A stretch of 64,000 bases of DNA from DATKLL01 sp035542475. GTDB lineage: Bacteria > Desulfobacterota > Syntrophia > Syntrophales > UBA2185. The position numbers and the translations under genes are program-made. Shown in pieces: positions 15,975 to 24,578 of this stretch. The stretch lies in the NCBI GenBank assembly GCA_035542475.1, contig DATKLL010000146.1, positions 3,117 through 67,116 on the forward strand. Direction: 5' to 3'. Under the pieces are notes generated by a model. It made no database searches. It was not told the origin of the DNA and worked only from the letters and a program-made list of their open reading frames with translations. How positions within the stretch are numbered: position 1 is the stretch's first letter; every line of letters starts with the position of its first letter.

Positions 15975-17929
15975 ATAAGGTGTTTCCCTTGACCGGCAAT
16001 AAAACTGCAAAAGATGAAATATTTGCATCTCTATCTCAATATACGCTGCCGCAGATCTTGTTGAAACAGGCAGAGAGTCTTGAAGCGGAAGAGATAGCTA
16101 TTCGGGAAAAGGCATACGGCATCTGGCAGACATATAGCTGGAAGGATTATTACCGATGCGTAAAACAAACCGGTCTCGGCTTAAACGCCATCGGACTTAA
16201 GAGAGGGGAAAGCGTCGGCATCATCACGAACAATATCCCGGAATGGCTCTTCAGCGAGCTAGGCTGCCAATCAGTTGGCGGGATATCCCTCAACCTGTTT
16301 ACATCTTCTGTTGCTGAAGAATTGTGCCATGCCCTCAGTCGCATCAAAGCGGCCTATGTCATCGCTCAGGACCAGGAGCAAGTAGACAAGATGATAGAAA
16401 GTCGTGAGAAACTAACTCATGTACGCAGGGTCATCTATATAGATCCGACAGGAATGAGGACATATAAAGACAACCCATGGCTTCTCAGTTTTTCTGATCT
16501 TTTAGAATTAGGCGAAAAACTTGACCGCGAAAGACCTGATTTTTTCCCCGGAGAACTGCAAAAGGGCAGGAGGGATAATGTAGCCATAATGATTCAGACT
16601 TCGGGAACAATGGGAATCTCGAAACTTGCCATGCTGTCCCATCGCAACATTACCGAGATCGCCAGGAAGTGGGTGGAGGTTCTGCAAATAAAATCGGGAC
16701 GGAACTGGGTTTCAATATCGCCGCCCGCATGGATTGTCGATCAGATGTGGGGTGTTGGTGTGGCGCTCATGGGCAGAATGACCATGAATTTTCCTGAAAT
16801 GCCGGATACAGCCACAGAAGACTTCCGTGAGATCGGCCCATTGGTTATCATTACATCATCGCGCTTCTGGGAAGATCTGGCTTCACGTATTATGGTAAAA
16901 GTGGATGATGCCGGCTTTATCAGGCGCAAACTCTTTCAATATTCGATTGAACTTGGGAAGAAGGTTGTAGGGCTGCAATCGCAAAAAAGAAAAATCCCCG
17001 TTTATCTCGATTTATTCCGGCGTATAGCCTCCCTGACAATCTACAGGCCTTTACTTGATCGAGTGGGATGTGCCGGATTTCAAGGCGCCTTTACAGGCGG
17101 CCATCCCATCAGTCCCGATGTAATTCATTTTTTTCGCGCTGTAGGATTAAATCTTAAGCAGTGTTATGGACTGACCGAAGCAGGAGGAATATTCCAGGTC
17201 CAGCCAGATGAAGAGGTAAAACTGGAGACAGTCGGGAAACCTCTGCCTAGGACTCTCGTGAAGATAGCAGAAGATCAGGAGGTTCTGGTACAGAGCGATT
17301 CTAACTTTGTCGGTTACTATAACGATTTCAGGGCGACCGAAGAGGCATTTAACGGGGGATGGCTCAGGACCGGCGACGCGGGTTATATAGACAAAGACGG
17401 GCATCTCGTGATTATCGGGCGTAAAGGAGATATTATCAAAAACAAAGAAGGAGAAGCATTTTCACCGGATTTCATAGAGACACGTCTCAAGTTCAGTCCT
17501 TACATCAAGGAAGCTGTGATGTTCGGCGAGGGACGTCCGTATATAACCGCGCTTATTAACATCGATATGGGCAATGTAGGGAACTGGGCCGAAGAGCGCA
17601 TGATACCCTATACAACCTACTTAGACCTGTCCCAACAGTCAGCCGTTGAGCAACTTGTACTTGAGGAAGTAAGAAAGGTAAATATCAATCTGCCGGACAT
17701 CATGAAGATCCGCAAATTCATCCTGCTATATAAACTCCTTGATGCCGATGATGAAGAGCTGACGAGAACAGGAAAGGTACGCAGGAGGTTTATTTATGGG
17801 CTCTATCTCAAACTCATCGAAGCGATGTATACGGGTAAGGATGAAGTTGATATCAAAACCAAGATTCAGTATCGAGACGGGCAGATCGGTGAAATCGAAA
17901 CGAATGTGAGAATAATTAACGTCATTTAA
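15971..17929 (+). CDS. AMP-dependent acyl-CoA synthetase (long-chain-type) embedded in the transporter operon
   Basis: A 652-aa ANL-superfamily ligase that should form an acyl- or aryl-adenylate and then a CoA thioester. The P-loop is TSGTMGISKLAMLSHRN, the A5 motif is YGLTEAGG, the A7/A8 segment is GWLRTGDAGYIDKDGHLVIIGRKGD, and the probable catalytic Lys is in LTRTGKVRR near the C-terminus. Size and layout resemble FAA1/FadD15-type synthetases, but the substrate is unknown. It sits between livG and livH, overlapping livG by 4 bp, so the ligase and importer are made together. A role in trapping the imported acid as its CoA ester is plausible. Confidence 0.88.
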   Translation: MNKVFPLTGNKTAKDEIFASLSQYTLPQILLKQAESLEAEEIAIREKAYGIWQTYSWKDYYRCVKQTGLGLNAIGLKRGESVGIITNNIPEWLFSELGCQSVGGISLNLFTSSVAEELCHALSRIKAAYVIAQDQEQVDKMIESREKLTHVRRVIYIDPTGMRTYKDNPWLLSFSDLLELGEKLDRERPDFFPGELQKGRRDNVAIMIQTSGTMGISKLAMLSHRNITEIARKWVEVLQIKSGRNWVSISPPAWIVDQMWGVGVALMGRMTMNFPEMPDTATEDFREIGPLVIITSSRFWEDLASRIMVKVDDAGFIRRKLFQYSIELGKKVVGLQSQKRKIPVYLDLFRRIASLTIYRPLLDRVGCAGFQGAFTGGHPISPDVIHFFRAVGLNLKQCYGLTEAGGIFQVQPDEEVKLETVGKPLPRTLVKIAEDQEVLVQSDSNFVGYYNDFRATEEAFNGGWLRTGDAGYIDKDGHLVIIGRKGDIIKNKEGEAFSPDFIETRLKFSPYIKEAVMFGEGRPYITALINIDMGNVGNWAEERMIPYTTYLDLSQQSAVEQLVLEEVRKVNINLPDIMKIRKFILLYKLLDADDEELTRTGKVRRRFIYGLYLKLIEAMYTGKDEVDIKTKIQYRDGQIGEIETNVRIINVI

Positions 17930-17939
17930 GGTATAAGAC

Positions 17940-18818
17940 ATGAGCTTTTTTCTGCAACTTCTTATAAACGGCATGAGTATAGGATTCTTATACGGGCTGT
18001 CAGCCATGGGCTTTGTCATGATCTTTAAATCTTCCAGTGTACTCAATTTTGCACACGGCGAATTACTTGCGTTGGGCGCCTTCTTTTTCCTGGCCATGGT
18101 AACGTGGGCAAAATTGCCTATCGCTGTTGCCTTCCTTATAACCCTGGCGGGCTGTTTTGTCCTGGGATTCCTGATTGAAAGATTATTTTTACGTCCTCTT
18201 ATCGGTGAGCCCCTCATCTATGTGATCATGCTGACAGTAGGACTGGCTTCCATGTTCAAAGGTATTATGCTCTTCGTATGGGGAGGAAATTTGCAGACGT
18301 ATCCTGATTTTCTCCCGGAATTTCTAGGTTTCCGGTGGGACGTAATTAATATACCGCCGGTATATACAGCGGCCCTCATTATCGGCGTAATCTTCCTTAT
18401 ACTTTTTGGACTTTTCTTCAAGTATTCTTCCCAGGGTATATTTATGAGGTCTGTAGCCGACAATCAAAGAGCGGCGCTCTCACTGGGGGTTCATGTTCAA
18501 AAGGTGTTCGCTCTGTCGTGGGCTATTGCTGCACTTGTGGCCGGAATGAGCGGTATTGTAATGGGTGTCATAAACGGCATTAACGTGCACGACCTCAGCG
18601 CCATAGGACTTAAGGTCTTTCCCGTCGTCATCCTCGGGGGGCTTGACAGCATAGGCGGAGCTCTTCTGGGTGGCCTCATTATAGGGATTCTGGAGACATT
18701 TACCGGGGGCTATATCTCAACATCGCTTCGGGATGTTGTACCGTATATTATCCTCGTATTCATCCTTATGATAAAACCCTATGGGCTTTTTGGCCTGGTG
18801 GAAATTGAAAGGGTATAA
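17940..18818 (+). CDS. livH: Liv-type ABC transporter permease (LivH-like)
   Basis: A 292-aa inner-membrane permease of the BPD_transp_2 family with about eight hydrophobic segments. Typical LivH features are INGMSIGFLYGLSAMGFVMI at the start, NFAHGELLALGAF, and the cytoplasmic ATPase-contact loop near RSVADNQRAALSLGV. GLDSIGGALLGGLIIGILE near the end is also family-typical. It starts 10 nt after the synthetase gene. It forms the channel with the LivM-like protein encoded next. Confidence 0.93.
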   Translation: MSFFLQLLINGMSIGFLYGLSAMGFVMIFKSSSVLNFAHGELLALGAFFFLAMVTWAKLPIAVAFLITLAGCFVLGFLIERLFLRPLIGEPLIYVIMLTVGLASMFKGIMLFVWGGNLQTYPDFLPEFLGFRWDVINIPPVYTAALIIGVIFLILFGLFFKYSSQGIFMRSVADNQRAALSLGVHVQKVFALSWAIAALVAGMSGIVMGVINGINVHDLSAIGLKVFPVVILGGLDSIGGALLGGLIIGILETFTGGYISTSLRDVVPYIILVFILMIKPYGLFGLVEIERV

Positions 18819-18825
18819 GTCAATA

Positions 18826-19896
18826 ATGAGAAAATTGCGTTTCCACCCTTGCGGTAATTACAGAGAAAAATATGAACAGGAAATTACAATTTTTGAGACC
18901 GACTTTGGCCGTCTTTGGATATGGATCGGCATTTTTCTCCTTCTTGCTATAGTACCGTTTATTAGCAGTCCTTATTTCATCCACGTACTGAATACCATAG
19001 GGATAGCATCAATTGCGGCGATCGGATTAAATATACTTATCGGATACACGGGGCAGATATCTCTTGGTCACGGTGCTTTCATCGGCATTGGCGCTTACGC
19101 TGCGGCGATACTCGCCACTTCAGCAAACATTCCTTTTATTCTCAACGTACCGATAGCAGGGCTTGTCTCTGCCCTGGTAGGAATGATTTTCGGCATACCG
19201 TCGGGACGGTTAAAAGGCCTATACCTTACAATAGCAACACTTGCAGGCCAGATTATAATTGAATATGTTTTGATCCATTGGGAAAGTCTGACAAAAGGCA
19301 CTATGGGAATTACACTTCCCAGTCCTTCCGTTTTAGGGTTTGAATTACCCAGCGATAAAAACTTCTTCTTCATCATATTTATAAGCCTCATCGTGATGAT
19401 CTTGATAGCGGTAAACCTTATGAGAACGAAATTTGGAAGGGCCTTTATTGCGATACGGGATAATGACCGGGCGGCGGAGGGTATGGGTATTCCGATTTTC
19501 AGATATAAGCTCCTTTCATTTGGAATCAGCTCGTTCTATGCCGGAGTTGCCGGTGCCATATGGGCTTATTATATGGTCAGTATTACGTCGGAGCCATTTA
19601 ATCTTGGTCTTTCCGTCGAATACATCGCAATGGTGATCATAGGCGGACTGGGGAGTATTACCGGCTCCATATACGGTGCCGTCTTTATAACCATTTTAAA
19701 TGAAGTCCTGAGATGGCTGACGGATATCATGATGAACATGGGAATCTTCACGGAATCGGGGCTGAACGTGGCACCGTTGCGGGAGCTTTTCTTCGGATTG
19801 GCGATAATTCTGTTCATTCTCTTTGAACCGCGCGGTCTTGCAGAGATATGGCGTATTGTCCGTTCCAACTTCAGACTATGGCCATTTTCTTATTAA
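18826..19896 (+). CDS. livM: Liv-type ABC transporter permease (LivM-like)
   Basis: A 356-aa permease of the BPD_transp_2 family. Family landmarks are GLNILIGYTGQISLGHGAF, the contact loop FIAIRDNDRAAEGMGI and GGLGSITGSIYGAVF. The frame extends upstream to an ATG at 18781 inside livH. I chose the ATG at 18826, 7 nt after the livH stop, with AAAGGG upstream; it gives a normal soluble N-terminus. Its stop is 11 nt before the livF start. Confidence 0.92.
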   Translation: MRKLRFHPCGNYREKYEQEITIFETDFGRLWIWIGIFLLLAIVPFISSPYFIHVLNTIGIASIAAIGLNILIGYTGQISLGHGAFIGIGAYAAAILATSANIPFILNVPIAGLVSALVGMIFGIPSGRLKGLYLTIATLAGQIIIEYVLIHWESLTKGTMGITLPSPSVLGFELPSDKNFFFIIFISLIVMILIAVNLMRTKFGRAFIAIRDNDRAAEGMGIPIFRYKLLSFGISSFYAGVAGAIWAYYMVSITSEPFNLGLSVEYIAMVIIGGLGSITGSIYGAVFITILNEVLRWLTDIMMNMGIFTESGLNVAPLRELFFGLAIILFILFEPRGLAEIWRIVRSNFRLWPFSY

Positions 19897-19907
19897 GGGT
19901 TGTCCGA

Positions 19908-20711
19908 ATGGGTGAAAATACAATTCTTGAGATCAATAATATTTCCGTCGTTTATTCCGATGTTATTCAGGTCCTTAAGGGGGTATCCCTTGTCATTGAA
20001 CGGAACTCCATCGTCTCACTCCTCGGCAGCAACGGTGCCGGTAAGACTACTACGCTGAAAGCCATATCGGGTCTGCTTAAACCGGAAAACGGTAGGGTAA
20101 CGGAAGGAACAATCATGTATGACGCGAAGCCTATCCAGAATCAGGCCCCCGAGGTCATTACACGCAAGGGAATAATACAGGTTCTGGAAGGCCGTCAGCC
20201 TTTCAAATATTTGACCGTTGAAGAAAACCTTATTGTCGGAACGGCGATAAGGTGGGGTAAGCCCTATAAAAAGGACTTGGAAATGGTTTATCATTATTTC
20301 CCTGCCATTTTAAAAAGGAGAAAGATGCTTGCCGGATACTGCAGCGGCGGAGAACTTCAAATGATCGTCATGGGCAGGGCTATGATGGCCCGCCCCGATT
20401 TGTTGCTGTTGGATGAGCCTTCCCTCGGACTCGCCCCTATGGTCGTAAAAGAAATATTTCAGATCATAAAAAAGATAAATGAAGAACAAAGGACAACTAT
20501 AATACTCGTCGAACAGAATGCCAATATGGCCCTGCAGATTTCCAGTTATGGTTATGTAATGGAAAACGGTAAGATCGTTATGGAAGGGGCTGCAAAAACC
20601 CTTGTAGAGAATCCTGATATAAAGGAATTTTACCTGGGCATGGGGGCGACAGGCGCTCTTAAATCATATAAAGATGTCAAATCATATCGCCGCAGAAAGA
20701 GATGGCTTTAA
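19908..20711 (+). CDS. livF: Liv-type ABC transporter ATP-binding protein (LivF-like)
   Basis: A 267-aa second ABC ATPase. Walker A is GSNGAGKTT, the signature region is CSGGELQMIVMGRAMMA and Walker B is LLLLDEPSLGLAP; the H-loop region is ILVEQNANMAL. The start is the ATG at 19908 with AAGGG 8 nt upstream; an upstream ATG at 19848 would overlap livM. The C-terminus has a basic tail of about 25 residues beyond the usual LivF end (KSYRRRKRWL). This is the second of two distinct nucleotide-binding subunits, completing a standard SBP-G-H-M-F importer. Confidence 0.92.
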   Translation: MGENTILEINNISVVYSDVIQVLKGVSLVIERNSIVSLLGSNGAGKTTTLKAISGLLKPENGRVTEGTIMYDAKPIQNQAPEVITRKGIIQVLEGRQPFKYLTVEENLIVGTAIRWGKPYKKDLEMVYHYFPAILKRRKMLAGYCSGGELQMIVMGRAMMARPDLLLLDEPSLGLAPMVVKEIFQIIKKINEEQRTTIILVEQNANMALQISSYGYVMENGKIVMEGAAKTLVENPDIKEFYLGMGATGALKSYKDVKSYRRRKRWL

Positions 20712-20786
20712 TCTAGCGCGAACGGAAAATATTTTTTGTAGGCCAAGTCAGTATTTTGATCCGCAAATCTTTACGGGAGATCACTT

Positions 20787-22043
20787 ATGTCAGATTGTTA
20801 TGATTATGAAGAATGTATGCCTTTGGAAGAACGAGAACGCAGGCAAACTTTGCAAATAATGAAAATGCTAGATGCGGGCTTACAAAGATCAAGCCGTATA
20901 AGAAAGATGTTTACTGAGCTGAAACTGGATTATTCCGACATTAAGACACTGAGTGACTTTGAAAAACTTCCTGTGACATCCAGAGAAAAACTAATCGAGC
21001 TTGAGATGTCAGAGCCTCCTTATGGTGGGCTGAACAACACGGATGCAGATGTTGATCGAATTTTCATTTCTCCTGGTCCTGTCTATGAACCTCACCTTTC
21101 GGAAAGCGATCACCTCTGGGCAAGGGCATATTATGCCGCCGGCATCGGCAAGGGGGATGTGGTACTCAACGCTTTTTCCTATCACATGGTTGCCGCCGGA
21201 TTGACGTTCCATGGCGGGCTGAGAAATGTTGGCGCCACTGTCATACCTTCGGGAACTTCAAGTTCACAGCTTCAGGTAGAATTGATTCGCGACCTCGCGG
21301 TAACAGCCTACACAGGAACTCCCAGTTTTTTAATGGCCATTATAAGCAAGGCCGAAGAAATGGGTTACAATTTTAAGAAAGACTTTAAGGTGAGGCGCGC
21401 CTGCTTTGCCGCTGAGCCTCTCGCACCGTCACTGAGAGAAAAATTTGAGCGGGAATATGCTATTGATACCTACCAGATGTACGGGGCAACGGAAGTAGGA
21501 GATGTATCTTTTGAATGCAAAGAAAAGAAAGGGTGGCATGTCTGCGAAGAAGTTCTCGTGGAGATTGTTGATCCTGCTACCGGAAAAAAAGTACCGCCTG
21601 GAATGCTGGGTGAGGTTGTCGTAACCCGGTTTAATAACACCTTCTTCCTTTTCCGGTTCGGGACCGGCGATCTTTCCAGGTTAATAGCCTCACCCTGCAT
21701 GTGCGGGAGAACATCATTTCGACTAGACGGCATTGCCGGTCGAGTGGGCGATGCCGTTAAAGTCAGGGGACTTTTCGTTGCGCCCAGTCAGCTTAATAAA
21801 ATAAAGGAGAACTTCGACGGCATTAAATTCCAGCTTCTTATCGGCAGAGTTGCCCATGAGGATATTTTAATCATAAAACTGGAACTGAAAGAGGCAGTAT
21901 TAGATACCAAGTCTCTTGAAGAGGACTTAAAAAGATTTTTTAAAGAGATATGCACGGTAAGAATTGATCGTCTGGAATTTTTAAAGCCCGGTTCACTAAA
22001 AGATGATGATAGATTGATCGTCGATCAGCGAGAATGGAAATAG
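20787..22043 (+). CDS. Phenylacetate-CoA ligase-like adenylate-forming enzyme (PaaK family)
   Basis: A 418-aa member of the PaaK-like ANL ligases, which activate aryl acids such as phenylacetate with CoA. Recognisable segments are LPVTSREKL, TGTPSFLMAI, MYGATEVG, RFGTGDLSR and RVGDAVKVRGLFVAPSQL. The usual Gly/Ser/Thr-rich P-loop (SSGTTGxP) is replaced by SPGPVYEP at the equivalent place, so nucleotide handling may differ; some other PaaK-like proteins share this change. GGGAG lies 7 nt before the ATG. It is the last gene of the Phe-attenuated operon. An aromatic acid is a reasonable substrate guess. Confidence 0.85.
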   Translation: MSDCYDYEECMPLEERERRQTLQIMKMLDAGLQRSSRIRKMFTELKLDYSDIKTLSDFEKLPVTSREKLIELEMSEPPYGGLNNTDADVDRIFISPGPVYEPHLSESDHLWARAYYAAGIGKGDVVLNAFSYHMVAAGLTFHGGLRNVGATVIPSGTSSSQLQVELIRDLAVTAYTGTPSFLMAIISKAEEMGYNFKKDFKVRRACFAAEPLAPSLREKFEREYAIDTYQMYGATEVGDVSFECKEKKGWHVCEEVLVEIVDPATGKKVPPGMLGEVVVTRFNNTFFLFRFGTGDLSRLIASPCMCGRTSFRLDGIAGRVGDAVKVRGLFVAPSQLNKIKENFDGIKFQLLIGRVAHEDILIIKLELKEAVLDTKSLEEDLKRFFKEICTVRIDRLEFLKPGSLKDDDRLIVDQREWK

Positions 22044-22069
22044 GTGCTATTTGATTACAGCAAATATCT

Positions 22070-23815
22070 TTAAGGATTAGCCGGTAAAGACATGTCTTTC
22101 ATTTTAAGCTGGATGTCGGAAATCCCGTTCCAGTTATTGATGTGCGGTGTAAAGGCTATATCAAGGGCGGATCCGGACAGGGAATCAATAAGGTGTCCTT
22201 TATTGAACCAGATAGAGTTGTAGGATATGCCGTCACCGGTCAGGCGCATCCACAAATGGTTGTTACCTACCACAGACTGAGAGGTGACATTAATATTTTT
22301 GACGCATAGAACAGGTTCAGGATTGCCGCTGCCGAAGGGGGCAAGCCTGCCGATCTGTGATATAAGCTCATGGCTTATATCGTTGAGATTACACATGGCA
22401 TCAATATTGGTTTGTGAGACAAAATCGGAAATATTAATTTGCTTACTGATGACGTCTTCGAGCATGATTGCAAACTCTTTAATGTCCTCTTCCTTGATTG
22501 AAATCCCAGCGGCATACCGGTGTCCTCCATAAGACAACAGCAAAGAATCGCATTCTTTCAATCCCAAATACATATTATAATCTGAGATACTTCTTCCGGA
22601 ACCCTTGCCGATTCCGTCTTTCAGACTTATCAAAATGGTAGGTCTGTTATACCGGTCTACCAGTTTTGAAGCCACGATGCCTATTACGCCAGGGTGCCAT
22701 TTATCGGATGCAAACACAAGGGATCGAACATTTCCCGGGTCCATCGTTTTTTCAATTTCATCAATTATCTCGTTAAGTATGCTTTTCCCCATAGCCTGAC
22801 GTTTGCGATTATAGATTTCGAGGTTTTGAGCGATCCTTCTGGCCTCTTCAATGTCGTCAGTCAAAAGAAGTCGGACTGCTTCATTCGCAGTCGCAACACG
22901 CCCTGCCGCGTTGATCCGTGGAATCAGGCAGAATGAGGCCTTGCCGGAATCAATAACCTGAGTATCGATACCGCAAATTTCCTTTAATGCCCGCAGCCCA
23001 ACTCTTTTGCCTTCCGTGATTAGGTCAAGGCCGATCTTTGTAAAGATCCTGTTCTCATCTAGAAGCGGACAGATGTCGCCGATGGTGCCAAGAGCAACAA
23101 GGTCCAGATATTCTTTTAGATTCGGATATTTTTTATTCTCCCAGAAACCGTTTTTCCGCAGTTTTCCCCTCAAAGCTATAAGGAAATTAAAAACAATGCC
23201 CACAGCGGCGAGATCCTTAAATGGGAATGTGCATTCCCTGCGATTCTGATCAATAATCGCAACAGCATCGGGAAGAGTGTTGGGAACTTCATGATGGTCA
23301 AGTATGATAGTGTCAATGCCTGCAGAACGTGCATAAGATATCTGTTCATGATCAGAGATGCCGCAATCGACAGTAATAATTAGTTTAATATTGTCGGCCT
23401 TCATCCCGTCAATCGCAGCTTTGTTAAGGCCGTATCCCTCTTTAATACGGTCAGGAATGTAATATGCGACATTAGGATCGATCTCCCGAAGGAACTTTAA
23501 AAGAACGACAACGGCTGTTACGCCATCGGCATCATAATCACCATATATTACAATTTTTTCTTTGTTATAAATCGCCCTGATTAAACGTTGTACCCCCTTT
23601 TGCATATCCGTCATCAGGAGAGGATTATGCAGGTCATTCAGGGATGGTGACAGATACCTGTTGGCATCATCGGCGGTCAAAATTCGGCGGCTCGTTAATA
23701 TGCGGGAAACAATATGGTGAATATGCAGTTCCCTGACCAGCATATCCTGTATATCTCTGTCTCCTTCTAATAACCTCCATTGTGTTGTGGGTAAACCTGC
23801 TGCCGTCATGGTCAT
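22070..23815 (-). CDS. recJ: Single-stranded-DNA-specific exonuclease RecJ
   Basis: A 581-aa 5'-3' exonuclease of the DHH phosphoesterase superfamily, acting in recombination and mismatch repair. Catalytic motifs visible are YGDYDADGVTA (motif I), VDCGISDHEQ (motif II) and LDHHEVP (the DHH signature). The DHHA1 region carries SYGGHRYAAGISI, and a C-terminal OB-like domain follows. Length is typical. The start is either the ATG at 23815 or the one two codons later. It converges on the PaaK-like gene across a 26-nt gap. Confidence 0.96.
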   Translation of the reverse strand: MTMTAAGLPTTQWRLLEGDRDIQDMLVRELHIHHIVSRILTSRRILTADDANRYLSPSLNDLHNPLLMTDMQKGVQRLIRAIYNKEKIVIYGDYDADGVTAVVVLLKFLREIDPNVAYYIPDRIKEGYGLNKAAIDGMKADNIKLIITVDCGISDHEQISYARSAGIDTIILDHHEVPNTLPDAVAIIDQNRRECTFPFKDLAAVGIVFNFLIALRGKLRKNGFWENKKYPNLKEYLDLVALGTIGDICPLLDENRIFTKIGLDLITEGKRVGLRALKEICGIDTQVIDSGKASFCLIPRINAAGRVATANEAVRLLLTDDIEEARRIAQNLEIYNRKRQAMGKSILNEIIDEIEKTMDPGNVRSLVFASDKWHPGVIGIVASKLVDRYNRPTILISLKDGIGKGSGRSISDYNMYLGLKECDSLLLSYGGHRYAAGISIKEEDIKEFAIMLEDVISKQINISDFVSQTNIDAMCNLNDISHELISQIGRLAPFGSGNPEPVLCVKNINVTSQSVVGNNHLWMRLTGDGISYNSIWFNKGHLIDSLSGSALDIAFTPHINNWNGISDIQLKMKDMSLPANP

Positions 23816-24129
23816 TTAAATTTCTTCTCATCCGGAATTTGATACATATGCCTTAGATGACATTTTTTTATAATATCAATATGGACATCCATGTCAAGGA
23901 AAGAATGATTACGGAATCAATAACGCATCAGACTTACTTGATATTTTATTATTAATACAATCTTAAATAGGAGGAGAACCTCCTGAAAAGATTCCTGTAA
24001 AGATGATGTTTGGCAGCAGTCAAAAAAAGGGATTAAAATATACTTAAAGGCTGGATTTATTTACTGACCTCATAAATATCATTAATTCTTCAGTAAAGGT
24101 TATCGATAAACTTCATCTATGTTAGTTTT
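23816..24129. other. 314-nt gap between recJ and rpmB
   Basis: AT-rich sequence with no convincing gene or RNA. It has a short hairpin (AGGAGG, AGAA loop, CCTCCT at 23969-23984) and a 10-bp palindrome TTATCGATAA at 24099-24108. The gap should hold the rpmB 3' end and the recJ promoter, but I see no clear terminator or consensus promoter. Confidence 0.4.
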
Positions 24130-24327
24130 TTATAGTGCCTTCTTAACAAAGCCGGACCGTATGCATTTCGTACACACTTTTGTTCGTTTTATCGCCCCAG
24201 TTTTTATATCCACACAACGTAACTTTTGAAGGTTAGGATACCATGTCCTTTTTGTTTTGTTATTTGCATGGCTTACATTGTGACCGATAACTGGCTTTTT
24301 GCCGCATATATCACAGATTCTTGACAC
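24130..24327 (-). CDS. rpmB: 50S ribosomal protein L28
   Basis: A 65-aa large-subunit protein. It has the zinc-binding form of L28, with CDICGKKP near the N-terminus and CTKCIRSG near the C-terminus, plus the family segment GHNVSHANNKTKRTW. The start is a GTG at 24327 with a perfect AAGGAG 7 nt upstream. It stands alone, which is common for rpmB in this group. Confidence 0.97.
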   Translation of the reverse strand: MSRICDICGKKPVIGHNVSHANNKTKRTWYPNLQKLRCVDIKTGAIKRTKVCTKCIRSGFVKKAL

Positions 24328-24461
24328 GTTAAATCTCCTTATTAAAAAAAAGTGGGCTGTTTCTAAAACATTGCAGTAAAATTTGCAAGTTTTTTTTAAC
24401 TGTCCGCCTTGCGAGCATGATAAGTCTCATAGACCAACGACTTATGCCCTTTTTCCCAAAC

Positions 24462-24490
24462 TTGATGTTGATATTTTATTATATTATAGT
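24462..24490 (+). promoter_or_regulatory. Possible sigma70 promoter for the PPi-type PFK gene
   Basis: TTGATG (24462-24467), a 17-nt spacer and TATAGT (24485-24490) lie about 90 nt upstream of the ATG. The region is very AT-rich, so chance matches are likely. Confidence 0.4.
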
Positions 24491-24578
24491 TATGTTATAA
24501 AATAATGTTAATCTTTATTAAAAAATGATCAAAATGCACAATTAATCAGAAACTTAAAATATGTAAGGATTAAGAATT

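Noticed and set aside
18781..18828. Upstream start for livM inside livH
   Set aside because: The ATG at 18826 has a better ribosome-binding site and avoids a 38-bp overlap and an unconserved tail.
22049..22066. TATTTG/CAAATA hairpin considered as terminator of the liv/ligase operon
   Set aside because: The stem is short and AT-only at its base, and no convincing T-tract follows.
23969..24050. AGGAGG hairpin followed by an ATG and a 14-codon frame
   Set aside because: The ATG is too far from the SD-like sequence and the frame is too short, with no supporting context.
24420..24445. ATAAGTC/GACTTAT inverted repeat considered as part of a tRNA or structured RNA
   Set aside because: A 7-bp stem with no cloverleaf, acceptor stem or T-loop consensus; probably incidental or a weak terminator.
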